A stretch of DNA of 64,000 nucleotides. Origin: Bacteriovoracaceae bacterium. Its GTDB lineage: Bacteria > Bdellovibrionota > Bacteriovoracia > Bacteriovoracales > Bacteriovoracaceae. The notes under the pieces were generated by a model that was not told where the DNA came from, made no database searches, and saw only the letters and a list, made by a program, of their open reading frames with translations. Location of the stretch: the NCBI GenBank assembly GCA_016784965.1, contig JADHTQ010000012.1, forward strand, positions 1 through 64,000. The letters are read 5' to 3'. Of this stretch, positions 50,256 through 59,391 are shown piece after piece; position 1 is the stretch's first letter, and each line of letters opens with the position of its first letter. Both the position numbers and the translations under genes were made by a program.

Positions 50256-51020
50256 ATGCTAGTCAGAATAGTCGGTGGTAATGGGGGTTTAGCGCCAGGC
50301 TTTAGGAATACATCATACCTAATTGATGGAAAATTATTGATTGATGCAGGTTCTGTTGCATCAGGTCTTAGCCTGGAAGAACAACTATTGGTGGAAAATA
50401 TTATTATTTCTCACCCTCACCTGGATCACATTTCAGATTTGGCCTTTTTGCCTGACAACTGTTTTGGACTAAAGGGCGTGCCGTTTGAGGTGTACACGAG
50501 CAAAACGGTCAGGAATGCAATTAAGAAACATCTAATGAACGACTTAATTTGGCCAGATTTTTCGAAATTGCCATCAGAGGAAAACCCCACAATCAGGTTT
50601 CATGATTTAAAACCTGAGCAGATGATTGTTCTTGGAGATTACAAGGTCTTTCCTGTGAGAGTAAACCATTTTGGAGATGCCGTAGGCCTCATTATTGAGC
50701 GAGATGATGCTGCGATTTTGTTTACTCAAGATACAGGACCTACAGAGAGGATTTGGGAGGTGGCCAAAAGTTATAAAAATCTAAAGGCCATTTTTTCAGA
50801 AGTGAGCTTCCCCAATAAAATGCAAAATGTGGCAGATGCTAGTTTACACTTGACTCCTCAGTCGGTGTTTAAAGAGATTGCAAAGATGCCACCTACAATT
50901 CCAATTTTTCTTGGCCATATTAAACCTAATTATAAATCAACTATTTATCAAGAGATTGATGAATTAGGGTGTGAGCGCATTACACTATTTTGTTCCGACG
51001 ATACCCACTTTGTGTTTTAA
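50256..51020 (+). CDS. MBL-fold protein, class II cyclic-nucleotide phosphodiesterase-like
   Basis: The metallo-beta-lactamase metal motif is 'SHPHLDHISDLAFL' (about residue 52), with further ligands in 'FTQDTGP' (Asp) and the C-terminal 'FLGHIKP' (His). The start 'NTSYLIDGKLLIDAGS' and the L.DHI.DL.FL.DN spacing fit the class II 3',5'-cyclic nucleotide phosphodiesterase (CpdP) family. It would hydrolyse cAMP or cGMP in the cytosol; no signal peptide is seen. Other MBL hydrolase functions are possible. Confidence 0.75.
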   Translation: MLVRIVGGNGGLAPGFRNTSYLIDGKLLIDAGSVASGLSLEEQLLVENIIISHPHLDHISDLAFLPDNCFGLKGVPFEVYTSKTVRNAIKKHLMNDLIWPDFSKLPSEENPTIRFHDLKPEQMIVLGDYKVFPVRVNHFGDAVGLIIERDDAAILFTQDTGPTERIWEVAKSYKNLKAIFSEVSFPNKMQNVADASLHLTPQSVFKEIAKMPPTIPIFLGHIKPNYKSTIYQEIDELGCERITLFCSDDTHFVF

Positions 51021-52243
51021 ATCCCAGGCGCAGACCAAATATCGGGCATTCTTGGAGGCGGGTATTCTTGAGGCATCCCACCTGGAGACATATAGGGCCT
51101 TTGGCCTGGGAGTTGTTGGCGGGGAGGTTGGCCTGCTTGAGCTACTCCACATGCCCCATCAACTTCTATCTGGGTTCCGTCTGTTGCGACAAAGATAACG
51201 TCAATTGAATATGCGCCACCGCTAACTTTATTGGCAGTTACTTGCTTAAAGGTTACTTTGCAATTTTTACTCTGGACCTTTTGTTTGTTTGCAGTTTTGT
51301 CTTTGTTTTTTTGCTCTTCACCTTCATCTTCATCTTTATCTTCTTCTTCGTTCTCTTCATCTTCGTCACTATCGCCGCATCCATTTATTATAGTTTTTTT
51401 GATATCTAGTTGGGCGGTCACACTTTCAAATGTTATATTTTTGTCCTCAGATTCAAACTCTATTGGGCATGTAACTTTGTTAGACTTGCTATTTTTTTTA
51501 TCTTCATCTTCTGTATTTGCGAAAAAAAAGTTAAATTTATCGGGATTGAGGTTTGTTTTTTTCAAGGCAGCAATTGTTAGTTTATTTGAAACTAAATCAG
51601 TTGTTGTGACTGGATTTTCTGAGGCAGGTTTAAAGGTAGCATAAACAGTATAATCTTTATTTTTGCGTGTAAAAATAACTTTCTCTTTTCCGTTAAACTT
51701 GTCATCATCACATTCATTTTTAACTGGTGTTGCTTGTGTGCAGTGCCAAGATAACTTACCATCGCCTAGGTCTGCTATAGTGGTGCCTTCTTCTCCCCTG
51801 ATCGCTTTTATTGTGATTTTGTTTACATCATCAGCATCTACTTTCCCAGTAATTTTAATTGATTTTTTGATATTTAAATAAACATTAAGACCAGCTAAGA
51901 GTTGTTCAATGTCATTTAAAGTGTTATTTGAGGAGAAGGCAGTTAAAAATGCTTTGTTTTGGCAGGGACCCCCATCTGTCGGAAAGTACTTTGTATTTTC
52001 AAAGTCGAACTCGCCATTTTTTAAAAGATTTCCACATTTCTCTTGGTTGGCGTTACTAAATGTTTTTAGCTTTTTATAGGTCTCCGCTTTGGATAGAGGT
52101 GTTTCTTTTTTCTTAGCCTTTAGTATGGTCTGAATTCTTGTGTGCAAACTTTGGGAGCAATTGCTGGAGAAAGCTTGAGGTCCTAATAAAACAATAAAAC
52201 TCAATAATGTACATTTGAACCACTGGTATTTTAAAAATTTCAT
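51017..52243 (-). CDS. Secreted acidic protein of unknown function
   Basis: ATG 52243 has AGGT and GGAG upstream and begins a signal peptide ending near 'AFSSN'. The 408-residue protein has two or three repeated beta segments with the pattern 'vtcpIeFes.dknITFesVtAqldiKKTI'. A run of about 30 Asp/Glu residues is at about 300-330. A proline/glutamine-rich C-terminus follows. Several Cys pairs are present. The 3' end overlaps the MBL gene by four bases, convergently. No family recognised. Confidence 0.65.
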   Translation of the reverse strand: MKFLKYQWFKCTLLSFIVLLGPQAFSSNCSQSLHTRIQTILKAKKKETPLSKAETYKKLKTFSNANQEKCGNLLKNGEFDFENTKYFPTDGGPCQNKAFLTAFSSNNTLNDIEQLLAGLNVYLNIKKSIKITGKVDADDVNKITIKAIRGEEGTTIADLGDGKLSWHCTQATPVKNECDDDKFNGKEKVIFTRKNKDYTVYATFKPASENPVTTTDLVSNKLTIAALKKTNLNPDKFNFFFANTEDEDKKNSKSNKVTCPIEFESEDKNITFESVTAQLDIKKTIINGCGDSDEDEENEEEDKDEDEGEEQKNKDKTANKQKVQSKNCKVTFKQVTANKVSGGAYSIDVIFVATDGTQIEVDGACGVAQAGQPPRQQLPGQRPYMSPGGMPQEYPPPRMPDIWSAPGI

Positions 52244-52313
52244 GTTACCTAATCTCCCATTTACCAGTCGGAAATTTTGTGACAAAGCTTGAGTATTTTG
52301 TACACACTCATTG

Positions 52314-52342
52314 TGACCCGATTACTGCCTTTAATCGGGTCA
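52314..52342. terminator. Perfect 10-bp hairpin
   Basis: TGACCCGATT (52314-52323) pairs with AATCGGGTCA (52333-52342) around a nine-base loop. No T-run follows. It lies 71 bases upstream of the acidic protein gene on the minus strand. It may be a structured RNA or binding site rather than a terminator. Confidence 0.45.
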
Positions 52343-52456
52343 TAGATAGACCTGATTGTACCATGTTTTCGGATCAGGGAGCAAAAACACATGTGATTTC
52401 AGGGTGTTGCCGGTGTGGTATCCATTGGTCATCAAGTCAAGAATCTTTGCAAATTT

Positions 52457-52495
52457 AAAAAAAGCAGGCACACACTCTTGCCGACTTGCTTTTTT
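52457..52495. terminator. Bidirectional rho-independent terminator
   Basis: An A-run and AGCA pair with TGCT and a T-run, with an inner GGCA/TGCC stem and eight-base loop. It ends in TTTTTT on the plus strand and has the matching A-run for the other direction. It is followed by a 15-base palindrome TTAAAC-TTA-GTTTAA (52503-52517) before the yihY gene. Confidence 0.6.
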
Positions 52496-52584
52496 AAGCA
52501 TGTTAAACTTAGTTTAATAGACTCCATTCCAATTCTACATTAGAATTTTAATAGGCTTAAAAAAGTTTTAGGGAAGGTAGTTAG

Positions 52585-53430
52585 ATGTTGAAGTCTAGTA
52601 CAAAGTTTACAGTGAAATATGGTAAATTGTGGCATGAAAATGGAATTTTATTTCACTCGGCGGCCCTTTCTTACTACAGCATTTTATCATTGATACCTGT
52701 TGTTTTTCTTTTGTTTAGTTTTCTGCTTATATTTAAGGGGTGGGGAGAAAGTACGGATGTACAAGGTTATATACGGCAATTTTTATTGCAAAACTTAAGC
52801 ACAAGTGCGGGGCCTTCGGTCGCCAAATTTATTGAGACTTTTATTGATGGGATCAACTCTTTAAATGTAAGCTTAATCAGCATCCCATTTTTGTTGATAA
52901 CAGTTTTGGGCCTGTTAACCAATGTCGAAATATCATTTAATGAAATTTGGGATATCAAGACTCATCGCTCGTATTTGCGAAGGTTTTTGGGGTACTTAGC
53001 TATTAGTGTTGTGGGTATTATATTTGCGACGGTGAGTATAGTTATTGGAGTTAGAGTACATCAACTACTAGAAACTACGGTACTTAATAAATTTGAACAT
53101 ACCGTCAGTGTCACCTTTTTAGAGCAAATGTTTATGTTTGGTTTTCCCTTGTTTTTAACTTTTATTACTTTTACTTCGATGTATAAGTTTATTCCTAATA
53201 AAAAAGTACCTTGGAAGGGGGCAGTCCTTGGCGGCCTGTTTTGTGGGGTTTTGTTTGAAATTTTTAAAAATAGTTTTACCATTTATATGACCAGAGCAAT
53301 TCTTTATAAAGAAATTTATGGCTCCTTTGTCTCGATACCATTTTTTTTCATATGGATTTATACTGTTTGGATCGTAATACTCTCAGGTGCAGTACTTTGC
53401 AGGGTGATTAATGAAAAACCTTGGGAGTAA
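52585..53430 (+). CDS. YihY/virulence factor BrkB family membrane protein
   Basis: The 281-residue protein has six hydrophobic helices and the YihY pattern: 'AALSYYSILSLIPVVFLLFS' near the N-terminus, 'LGLLTNVEISFNEIWDIKTHRSYLRRFLGY', 'LTFITFTSMYKFIPN' and 'FVSIPFFFIWIYTVWIVILSGAVL'. It is an inner-membrane protein. Family members were once called ribonuclease BN in error; function remains unclear. GGGAAGG precedes the ATG. Confidence 0.92.
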   Translation: MLKSSTKFTVKYGKLWHENGILFHSAALSYYSILSLIPVVFLLFSFLLIFKGWGESTDVQGYIRQFLLQNLSTSAGPSVAKFIETFIDGINSLNVSLISIPFLLITVLGLLTNVEISFNEIWDIKTHRSYLRRFLGYLAISVVGIIFATVSIVIGVRVHQLLETTVLNKFEHTVSVTFLEQMFMFGFPLFLTFITFTSMYKFIPNKKVPWKGAVLGGLFCGVLFEIFKNSFTIYMTRAILYKEIYGSFVSIPFFFIWIYTVWIVILSGAVLCRVINEKPWE

Positions 53431-53432
53431 AG

Positions 53433-54506
53433 TTAGAATTGATATTTTGTTAAGCTTTGATCAATCATCGTACCTAGTTTGTCTAAAGAGATGCTCATAA
53501 ACTTGTCGATCCACTCAATAAGATCATTTGGCAGTGGAGAGCGAAAAGTTTTTGGTTTATTTTGGTACTCTATCTTTAAAGCTAATGCATGTAGGGCATG
53601 CCGGGGAATTTGTAGTAATTCATGGTCTTCTTTTGTGGCCAATTTATCTTTGAATCTTTGAAAAACTTCAAAGCCCCTTAAGTAAATTTTATCGCCAACA
53701 AGAGGAAGGCCATGAACTTTGGCGTGTACTCTAATCTGGTGTTGGCGACCGGTTTTAGGAAATGCAAGACCTAAGGCGTGATTGTTTTCAATGTGTAGTA
53801 GGTGAAAATCAGTTTGGGCCATTTTGCCCTCACTTGAGTCCTGTGGGAAGGGTAAAATTTCTACTCGTTTAATACCTTTATCATCAAGTGCCCGCAATCT
53901 TTGAGAAGCAGTGAAAGTGAGTTTGCCATTAAATGTGTCGGTATTTATTTTGGAGATGAAAAAATAACATTTTTGAGGTTTTGCGTTTTCAAACTGGTTA
54001 GTTATCACACTAGCAATTTGCGAGTTTTTAGCAAAAAGCAGCACTCCTGAGGTTTCGCGATCTATGCGATGAATTGACTTTATTTTGCAATTGCTGTGAG
54101 TTTCTAGATAAACGGTCGCACAGTTAAAAATATGTCGTCCGGTGGGATGGGTCGCCATATATGGAGGTTTGGAGATTACTACAATGAATTGATCTTCATA
54201 AATAATTGTAGGAGTTAAGTTAAGCTTAATTTTTTTACCATGCCAATATTCATCTTCGTGAATTGTTTTGTGGATGGTTAAAGAGACGATATCACCTGAG
54301 TGGATAGTTGTAGAAGGCTTGTGAGAACCTATGCGCCCTTTAATATAAATCTCTTTGTTGGTAATTTTTGCTTGTATTGTTTGTCTGGAAAAACAATTTA
54401 GATAGAGTCCAATGAATTTATCTAATCTCATTGCATGGTGCTCATCGCTAGCTAAATAAGTTACTTGATAGGAGTTTTGAGAAAATTTTTTATCAATGAT
54501 GGTCAT
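53433..54506 (-). CDS. RluA-family pseudouridine synthase
   Basis: The 357-residue protein has an N-terminal S4-like RNA-binding segment ('MRLDKFIGLYLNCFSRQTIQAKI'). The catalytic domain follows, with Asp in 'HRIDRETSGVLLFAK', then 'TGRQHQIRVHA' and 'LVGDKIYL'. This fits RluC/RluD-type enzymes acting on 23S rRNA or tRNA; which uridine is not evident. It starts 18 bases after prkA and converges on yihY with two bases between. Confidence 0.92.
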   Translation of the reverse strand: MTIIDKKFSQNSYQVTYLASDEHHAMRLDKFIGLYLNCFSRQTIQAKITNKEIYIKGRIGSHKPSTTIHSGDIVSLTIHKTIHEDEYWHGKKIKLNLTPTIIYEDQFIVVISKPPYMATHPTGRHIFNCATVYLETHSNCKIKSIHRIDRETSGVLLFAKNSQIASVITNQFENAKPQKCYFFISKINTDTFNGKLTFTASQRLRALDDKGIKRVEILPFPQDSSEGKMAQTDFHLLHIENNHALGLAFPKTGRQHQIRVHAKVHGLPLVGDKIYLRGFEVFQRFKDKLATKEDHELLQIPRHALHALALKIEYQNKPKTFRSPLPNDLIEWIDKFMSISLDKLGTMIDQSLTKYQF

Positions 54507-54524
54507 GAATTACAATATGTTTTA

Positions 54525-56729
54525 CTAATATCTCTTTTTTATAATGTACTTAAGTAATGTGATCGCTCCAGCTCGGGTATAGTTATATGAATCCATCAGA
54601 TTTGTCAAAATCGTTTCTATTTTTTTTCGATTTTCTTTAGAAAGAGGTGTGGCCATGCTCTTTAAATCGTGTGAGTCGCCAAGTTCTGCTTCATAAAAAA
54701 CTAGGTTATTGGCGATATCTTTAATAAACTTGCTCTGCTCTTCTTTAAAAGATTGCTGTAATCTCCTGGTGATATCGGGGAATACTTCACAGTAAACAAT
54801 CTCCTTGCCTGCATTATCTAGGGCATAGGCTCCTAGTTTTGAAATGAGGTGAGAGCGAAATGCTGTGGCATCTTCTTCTAAGTGAATAGTTTTTTCAAAT
54901 TCTGTGATTAAACTTGTATTACAACTTTCAAATTGGCCGGTGATTGCACTTTTTATTTTTTCACCCTTTATTAGAGCATTAATATTTACAATGTATTGGC
55001 CAATATATGCCTCATATGATCGATCATCGATTAGTCCAAGCCCCTCTCGTAGCTCTTGGTCGAAAGTATCTAAACAATAGTTTGTAATTAGAAGTAGAGA
55101 CCTTGAAGGATTTTGGTAGTCACCTTGTGGAGTCATATTTAAAAAATCGTGCTCATGTCGTTTTTTAATAAAAGAGCTGAGGTATTCTAAAACTTCGACA
55201 AAAGTAACATTTCTGTGTTGTGAGCTCAAATGATAGATAAGGTTTTTCACCAAACGGGGTGAGACTCCAAATTTCCCCTCATAATTGCTATCACTATCAA
55301 ACTCTAGAGTGACCTTGTCTTTATGATGTTTAATAATTTGCTTAGATTCGACGTCTAATTTATTAGATAAATAATCATCGGCCAAAAACCTGGCCTTTTC
55401 TAAAGGATCTAGACTGGTAACAATTGTTGCCAGCTTGCTGTCTTTATAGTTATTTTTTTGAGGTGCTCTTAGTCTACTTAAAATGGAAAAAAGGCACAAA
55501 GCTGTAAGGGCATGAGGCTCCCAAATGGCCTTACTTTTTAAACCTTCAACCTGTTTTTCATAGATCGATCTTTCTTGGTTATAGTTGAGTAGATATGGGA
55601 CTTTAACAATATTAAATCTTCCTTTGAATGATTTGAAATCTGGGTGCTGCTTAAAAGCATCGTAGTGCACTTCATTTGAAGTTCCCACAAAGAAAATATC
55701 CAGTTCTGTTAAAATTCCTTGTAGGTTGATGGTACCGGTTTCCATGGTCATTAATAAGTATTTATAGGCATCAATGGGCCGCTTTAGCAAATCTGAGTAT
55801 TCTAATATCCCGCGGTTTGCAAGTACCAACTCACCTTGCATAGAAAAAAGGTTAAGAGATTGTAAGCTTGGAGGAAGGCTGGCCAGCCTTTTATCCATGA
55901 CGATCTGTTGTAATCTCGCATCAACATGCAGTTGAGGCTCAATGGTAACTGCGCCTGTAGAATAACGTTTGCTAATGTAGACACGCTCTACCCGAATGTG
56001 TTTTAGAACTTCGTGATAGTTACCCTGATAACTTTTAAGGAGAGCATCAAAAATCATACGATTTTTTTTCGAGAGGTCTCCGGTATATAAATAGGACTTT
56101 TTGACAGAACTAAGTGTTGTTGGGTGGTCATTGAGTAATTTATCTATGATGGGTTGACGGTGCTTTTTGGGTACGGCCAAAAGAGGATGGTCTTTTAGTT
56201 CAGAGGTTAAAATGGCATTGATGTCTTTATCTTCTAAGTGGGCAAATGACTTAAGGTTGTACTCGCCTTTAGTAGTATTTGCAGCAAGACCCAAGGTGCC
56301 CTTGATGTAGTTGTCAATGGGAAACACCCAACTAAAACTAAACAGGCTACCGTGATCAGACATTGAATATTCTTCAGCACCCTTCATAAATTTTCGGACA
56401 ATGCTTGATTTTGAGGAACCATTGGGACCAACAAGAAGAATGAATTTGTTATTAAATCCCTCTTCTCTAAAGTTTAGCAAGTTTTGATAGAGAGACTGTT
56501 GGGTGTTAAGTTGTCCAAAAATTGGAGGTGAGTCTGTGTGCTCTAGCTTAAAAAGATTGAAGTGTCCTTCGGCGTCTTGTTTGAAATAATCCAACATGTC
56601 AATAAGATACTCATAAGTGGGCCTGCACTCTCGCGCAGGGTTACTCTCCAAAATGTTCATGTATTCCAAAAAGGAAATGATTTTATTTTGCTCTTTGTTT
56701 TCATTATTTGCTTCTTCGATCCAATTCAT
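54525..56729 (-). CDS. prkA: PrkA-family AAA+ serine protein kinase
   Basis: The 734-residue protein has the PrkA/YeaG layout: an N-terminal AAA+ domain with Walker A 'GPNGSSKSS' (about 101-109), 'ELDIFFVGTSNEVHYDAF' and a C-terminal kinase-like domain. It is about 90 residues longer than E. coli YeaG. YeaG works with YeaH and YcgB (SpoVR) in nutrient stress; those genes are not in the window. GAGG precedes the ATG. It is divergent from the FGE-like gene and upstream of the pseudouridine synthase. Confidence 0.92.
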   Translation of the reverse strand: MNWIEEANNENKEQNKIISFLEYMNILESNPARECRPTYEYLIDMLDYFKQDAEGHFNLFKLEHTDSPPIFGQLNTQQSLYQNLLNFREEGFNNKFILLVGPNGSSKSSIVRKFMKGAEEYSMSDHGSLFSFSWVFPIDNYIKGTLGLAANTTKGEYNLKSFAHLEDKDINAILTSELKDHPLLAVPKKHRQPIIDKLLNDHPTTLSSVKKSYLYTGDLSKKNRMIFDALLKSYQGNYHEVLKHIRVERVYISKRYSTGAVTIEPQLHVDARLQQIVMDKRLASLPPSLQSLNLFSMQGELVLANRGILEYSDLLKRPIDAYKYLLMTMETGTINLQGILTELDIFFVGTSNEVHYDAFKQHPDFKSFKGRFNIVKVPYLLNYNQERSIYEKQVEGLKSKAIWEPHALTALCLFSILSRLRAPQKNNYKDSKLATIVTSLDPLEKARFLADDYLSNKLDVESKQIIKHHKDKVTLEFDSDSNYEGKFGVSPRLVKNLIYHLSSQHRNVTFVEVLEYLSSFIKKRHEHDFLNMTPQGDYQNPSRSLLLITNYCLDTFDQELREGLGLIDDRSYEAYIGQYIVNINALIKGEKIKSAITGQFESCNTSLITEFEKTIHLEEDATAFRSHLISKLGAYALDNAGKEIVYCEVFPDITRRLQQSFKEEQSKFIKDIANNLVFYEAELGDSHDLKSMATPLSKENRKKIETILTNLMDSYNYTRAGAITLLKYIIKKRY

Positions 56730-56818
56730 AGCGTATCCTCTTAATTAAATGTGCCAAATAACCATTTAAGTGTAATAATTGTATCGTGAATTAAAAACTT
56801 AGTCATGGAATATGTACT

Positions 56819-58168
56819 TTGAGTAAAGACAAAATTAGGTTTCGAGATTTACTCGGGTTTTTTGTATTATTTATATTTGCGGCTTCAATATTGCTATTGG
56901 CCCGGCAGTACATAATCTTGAAGAACCAAGAAGGTTTGTTGGCCAAAAAGAAAACGTTAGAGCTTCTTCTTGAGGCCTCTAATAAATTAAAGAAGTTGTG
57001 GCATGAAGGAGATTCTAAGAATGTGTGGAAAAATGGGTTGGTCAAGTTTGACGTATATCTTGGTACGCCTGAAACAACAGATGACAGTTATTTACGTTGT
57101 AATCCCCATTTTTTGGAGTTATATTTTTCGCAGTATAAGGCCTTTGGAAAAAGGCAAGACGCACATTTTGTTATATACTCAAAAAAATATAGGTATCTAG
57201 TATTTGCTAAGCCTGTTTGGTTCGATCGGGCCGTTGATGGTAGAAGCAAGCGGCATTATAAGATTGTCACAAAATCAAACAGCAGCAGAGCTATAATTCC
57301 AAATTATGCAGTATATGTTGAGCTGTATCTGCCTCATAACAAAGAGGTAACGCTTCCGGTTTTATTGGAAGACTCATGTCATGATGTTTATCTTCCACAA
57401 AGAGTGTATGGCGTAGGTCCTTACAAATTGGGAGGCAAAAAAAAAGATTGGACATGGGATAACTTTGGTAGGGATATTTATATAGACAAATATCTGGTAA
57501 CTTACAGAGATATCGCCGAATGGATTGAGTACTCAAATGACCTAGAAAACCAACAACTGCATGAGCTTTTACCCTCAACAATTGAACAATTCCCAAGGCC
57601 TGCAACTAACCTAACAGTGGCCCAAATGAGACAATTTTGTGCATTTAAAGGAAAACATTTACTTGAAGCCCATATATTTGATGCGGCGAGCTTCTATCCC
57701 TTTGATATAGATGAACCTAAGGCCCTAAATGTTTTAAGAGGACCATATCCTTGGACAGTCAGAAGAAAAAAATTCTATCTTGCAAGACCTAAAAAGGGAG
57801 AAAAAAATAAATTACAAAAGGAATCAGTTGAGATCTCTAAGATATGCTCTAAAGTTTATGCTAAGGAGTGCTTCAAGGAATATAAATTGAAAAACTTTTA
57901 TACTGACAGTGTAACCTGGACAGGCATTTTTCAAGTCATGGGTGGCAACTTTGAGTATCTCAGAAATCCAATTAATTCAAAAAATAATTTGAAGGCCTCC
58001 AGTCATCACTTTTCTTATTTAAATGATTGGCACCAATTAGGGGTGAGGGCCTTTTGGGATGGATTAGGTCATGGAGTTAATAATTTTCACTTTCAAAATG
58101 GTGATACTCCAAGTGGTCAGCATCAGTTGGGAGTTGGATTTAGATGCATGAGGTTTGTAGCTAAATGA
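56819..58168 (+). CDS. Membrane-anchored FGE-fold (SUMF1-like) protein
   Basis: One N-terminal transmembrane helix (about 12-32) is followed by about 180 residues of unknown fold and a C-terminal formylglycine-generating-enzyme-like domain (about 215-449). That domain has 'DIYIDKYLVTYRDIAEWI', 'PATNLTVAQMRQFCAFKGKHLLEAHIFDAA' (split motif), 'VMGGNFEYLRNP' and 'LGVGFRCMRF'. The catalytic CxxxR segment of true FGE is not visible, so it may be a non-enzymatic FGE-fold or lectin-like protein. Start is TTG with GGAA nine bases upstream. It overlaps the next gene by four bases. Confidence 0.75.
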   Translation: MSKDKIRFRDLLGFFVLFIFAASILLLARQYIILKNQEGLLAKKKTLELLLEASNKLKKLWHEGDSKNVWKNGLVKFDVYLGTPETTDDSYLRCNPHFLELYFSQYKAFGKRQDAHFVIYSKKYRYLVFAKPVWFDRAVDGRSKRHYKIVTKSNSSRAIIPNYAVYVELYLPHNKEVTLPVLLEDSCHDVYLPQRVYGVGPYKLGGKKKDWTWDNFGRDIYIDKYLVTYRDIAEWIEYSNDLENQQLHELLPSTIEQFPRPATNLTVAQMRQFCAFKGKHLLEAHIFDAASFYPFDIDEPKALNVLRGPYPWTVRRKKFYLARPKKGEKNKLQKESVEISKICSKVYAKECFKEYKLKNFYTDSVTWTGIFQVMGGNFEYLRNPINSKNNLKASSHHFSYLNDWHQLGVRAFWDGLGHGVNNFHFQNGDTPSGQHQLGVGFRCMRFVAK

Positions 58169-59211
58169 ATATATTGAAGAACTTATTTTTATTATTTTTT
58201 ATCTTTTCGATTTTAATAGTCTCATGTAACCCAAACAAGTTGATTAACAATGAGCTAAAGCTTTTTGCTGCCCGAAATTATATAAATTGGTTTTCTACAA
58301 TGGAGGTAACGATTTTAGCAGATGATTTTGTAAATAGTGGAAAACTACTCGATCGTCCAAATGCAACCTGGTGGCCCCTTGTAATGCTTACTTTTTTAGG
58401 ACCCAAAGCTGGCTCTAATAGAGTTCAGTGCTTAATATACAAAGTACCATATATCAATGTGGAAAACTCTATAAATAAATATGGAGTGTTAAAAGTAGTA
58501 GAGATTACACCTGATGACAACTGTAAGAATCACTTTAGTGCCAAAGAGGTAACAAGTGTGAGTGGGATAAAAAATTTACGTATATATTTGACCGGTGAGA
58601 GTAAAAAAATGGGTAGTGGGAAAAGAACAATACCGTCTTTTACCATGGGTGTAAGTTTGAATAGATATGAAAATAATACTTGGAGTGAAACTAAGTGGAT
58701 CTATTTTCCCTTAATGAATGCAGAGGCCAAAAGTTTAAAAAGTGCCAAGCAAAAAAAGAGCAAAAAATTGTCATATGTAAAAAAACGATATCACTCAAGT
58801 ATTGTTAAACGTAAAAATCCAGGTGTTTTATATTTTCCCTTGAAAGATTATCTTGAAGGCCCTGCTGAAATATCATCAGAGTTACTTGGAACCATAGATG
58901 ATAGTTACCCCGATAAGACGTCCATACAATGCCATAAAGTTGATGGAAACTGTCAAACTATTGGCGATTATATTTGTGATCGATGTCGTTATGGTTGGTA
59001 TGAAGTGGTAGGTTCTGCTTGTAGTAAAGTAAAAAATAAGTACTGTGGCCCTAATAAGTGTGGACAAAGAGGTTGGCCCGCATGTCCCAGAGGATATCAA
59101 TACAGTCGATATATTGTTACTGCTGGCTGCTATGCCGGCAATCAATCAGGCTTTTGCCAAGAAAATCTTTCAACTTATTGTGATGAAAATAAGGTGTTGG
59201 TTTGTTTGTAG
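58165..59211 (+). CDS. Cysteine-rich lipoprotein
   Basis: The signal ends in a lipobox (LIVSC, Cys21). The central part is mixed alpha/beta. The last 90 residues hold about 14 cysteines in an EGF-like arrangement ('CDRCRYGWYEVVGSACSK', 'CGPNKCGQRGWPACPRG'), suggesting a disulfide-bonded extracellular module. ATGA overlap with the FGE-like gene indicates that the two are made together and may form a surface complex. Family unknown. Confidence 0.75.
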   Translation: MNILKNLFLLFFIFSILIVSCNPNKLINNELKLFAARNYINWFSTMEVTILADDFVNSGKLLDRPNATWWPLVMLTFLGPKAGSNRVQCLIYKVPYINVENSINKYGVLKVVEITPDDNCKNHFSAKEVTSVSGIKNLRIYLTGESKKMGSGKRTIPSFTMGVSLNRYENNTWSETKWIYFPLMNAEAKSLKSAKQKKSKKLSYVKKRYHSSIVKRKNPGVLYFPLKDYLEGPAEISSELLGTIDDSYPDKTSIQCHKVDGNCQTIGDYICDRCRYGWYEVVGSACSKVKNKYCGPNKCGQRGWPACPRGYQYSRYIVTAGCYAGNQSGFCQENLSTYCDENKVLVCL

Positions 59212-59391
59212 TTTACTACTGAAAATAAAAAAGTAAAAAACGCCCGAAAGAGCTTTGTAGTCAGGTATTGTGCGCTGGAAAATAAGAAGAAATATTTTCT
59301 TACTTTTCCTAACTCCTCTCTACAATTGTTTTTTAATCATGTACGATCCGCTCAGGTGTAAAAAAAATTATAAAACAATATGGAGGTTCAT
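59212..59391. promoter_or_regulatory. Intergenic region before the protease gene
   Basis: Contains an AT-rich hairpin (TAAGAA/TTCTTA around 59283-59302) that may terminate the upstream pair. No clear promoter was recognised before the protease gene. Confidence 0.3.

Noticed and set aside
51231-51881. Serine-rich plus-strand frames opposite the acidic protein gene
   Set aside because: They are the complement of Asp/Glu codons; the minus-strand frame has a signal peptide and a ribosome site.
57215-57235. GGTTCGATC, resembling a tRNA T-loop
   Set aside because: It lies in a coding gene, with no anticodon arm or acceptor stem around it.
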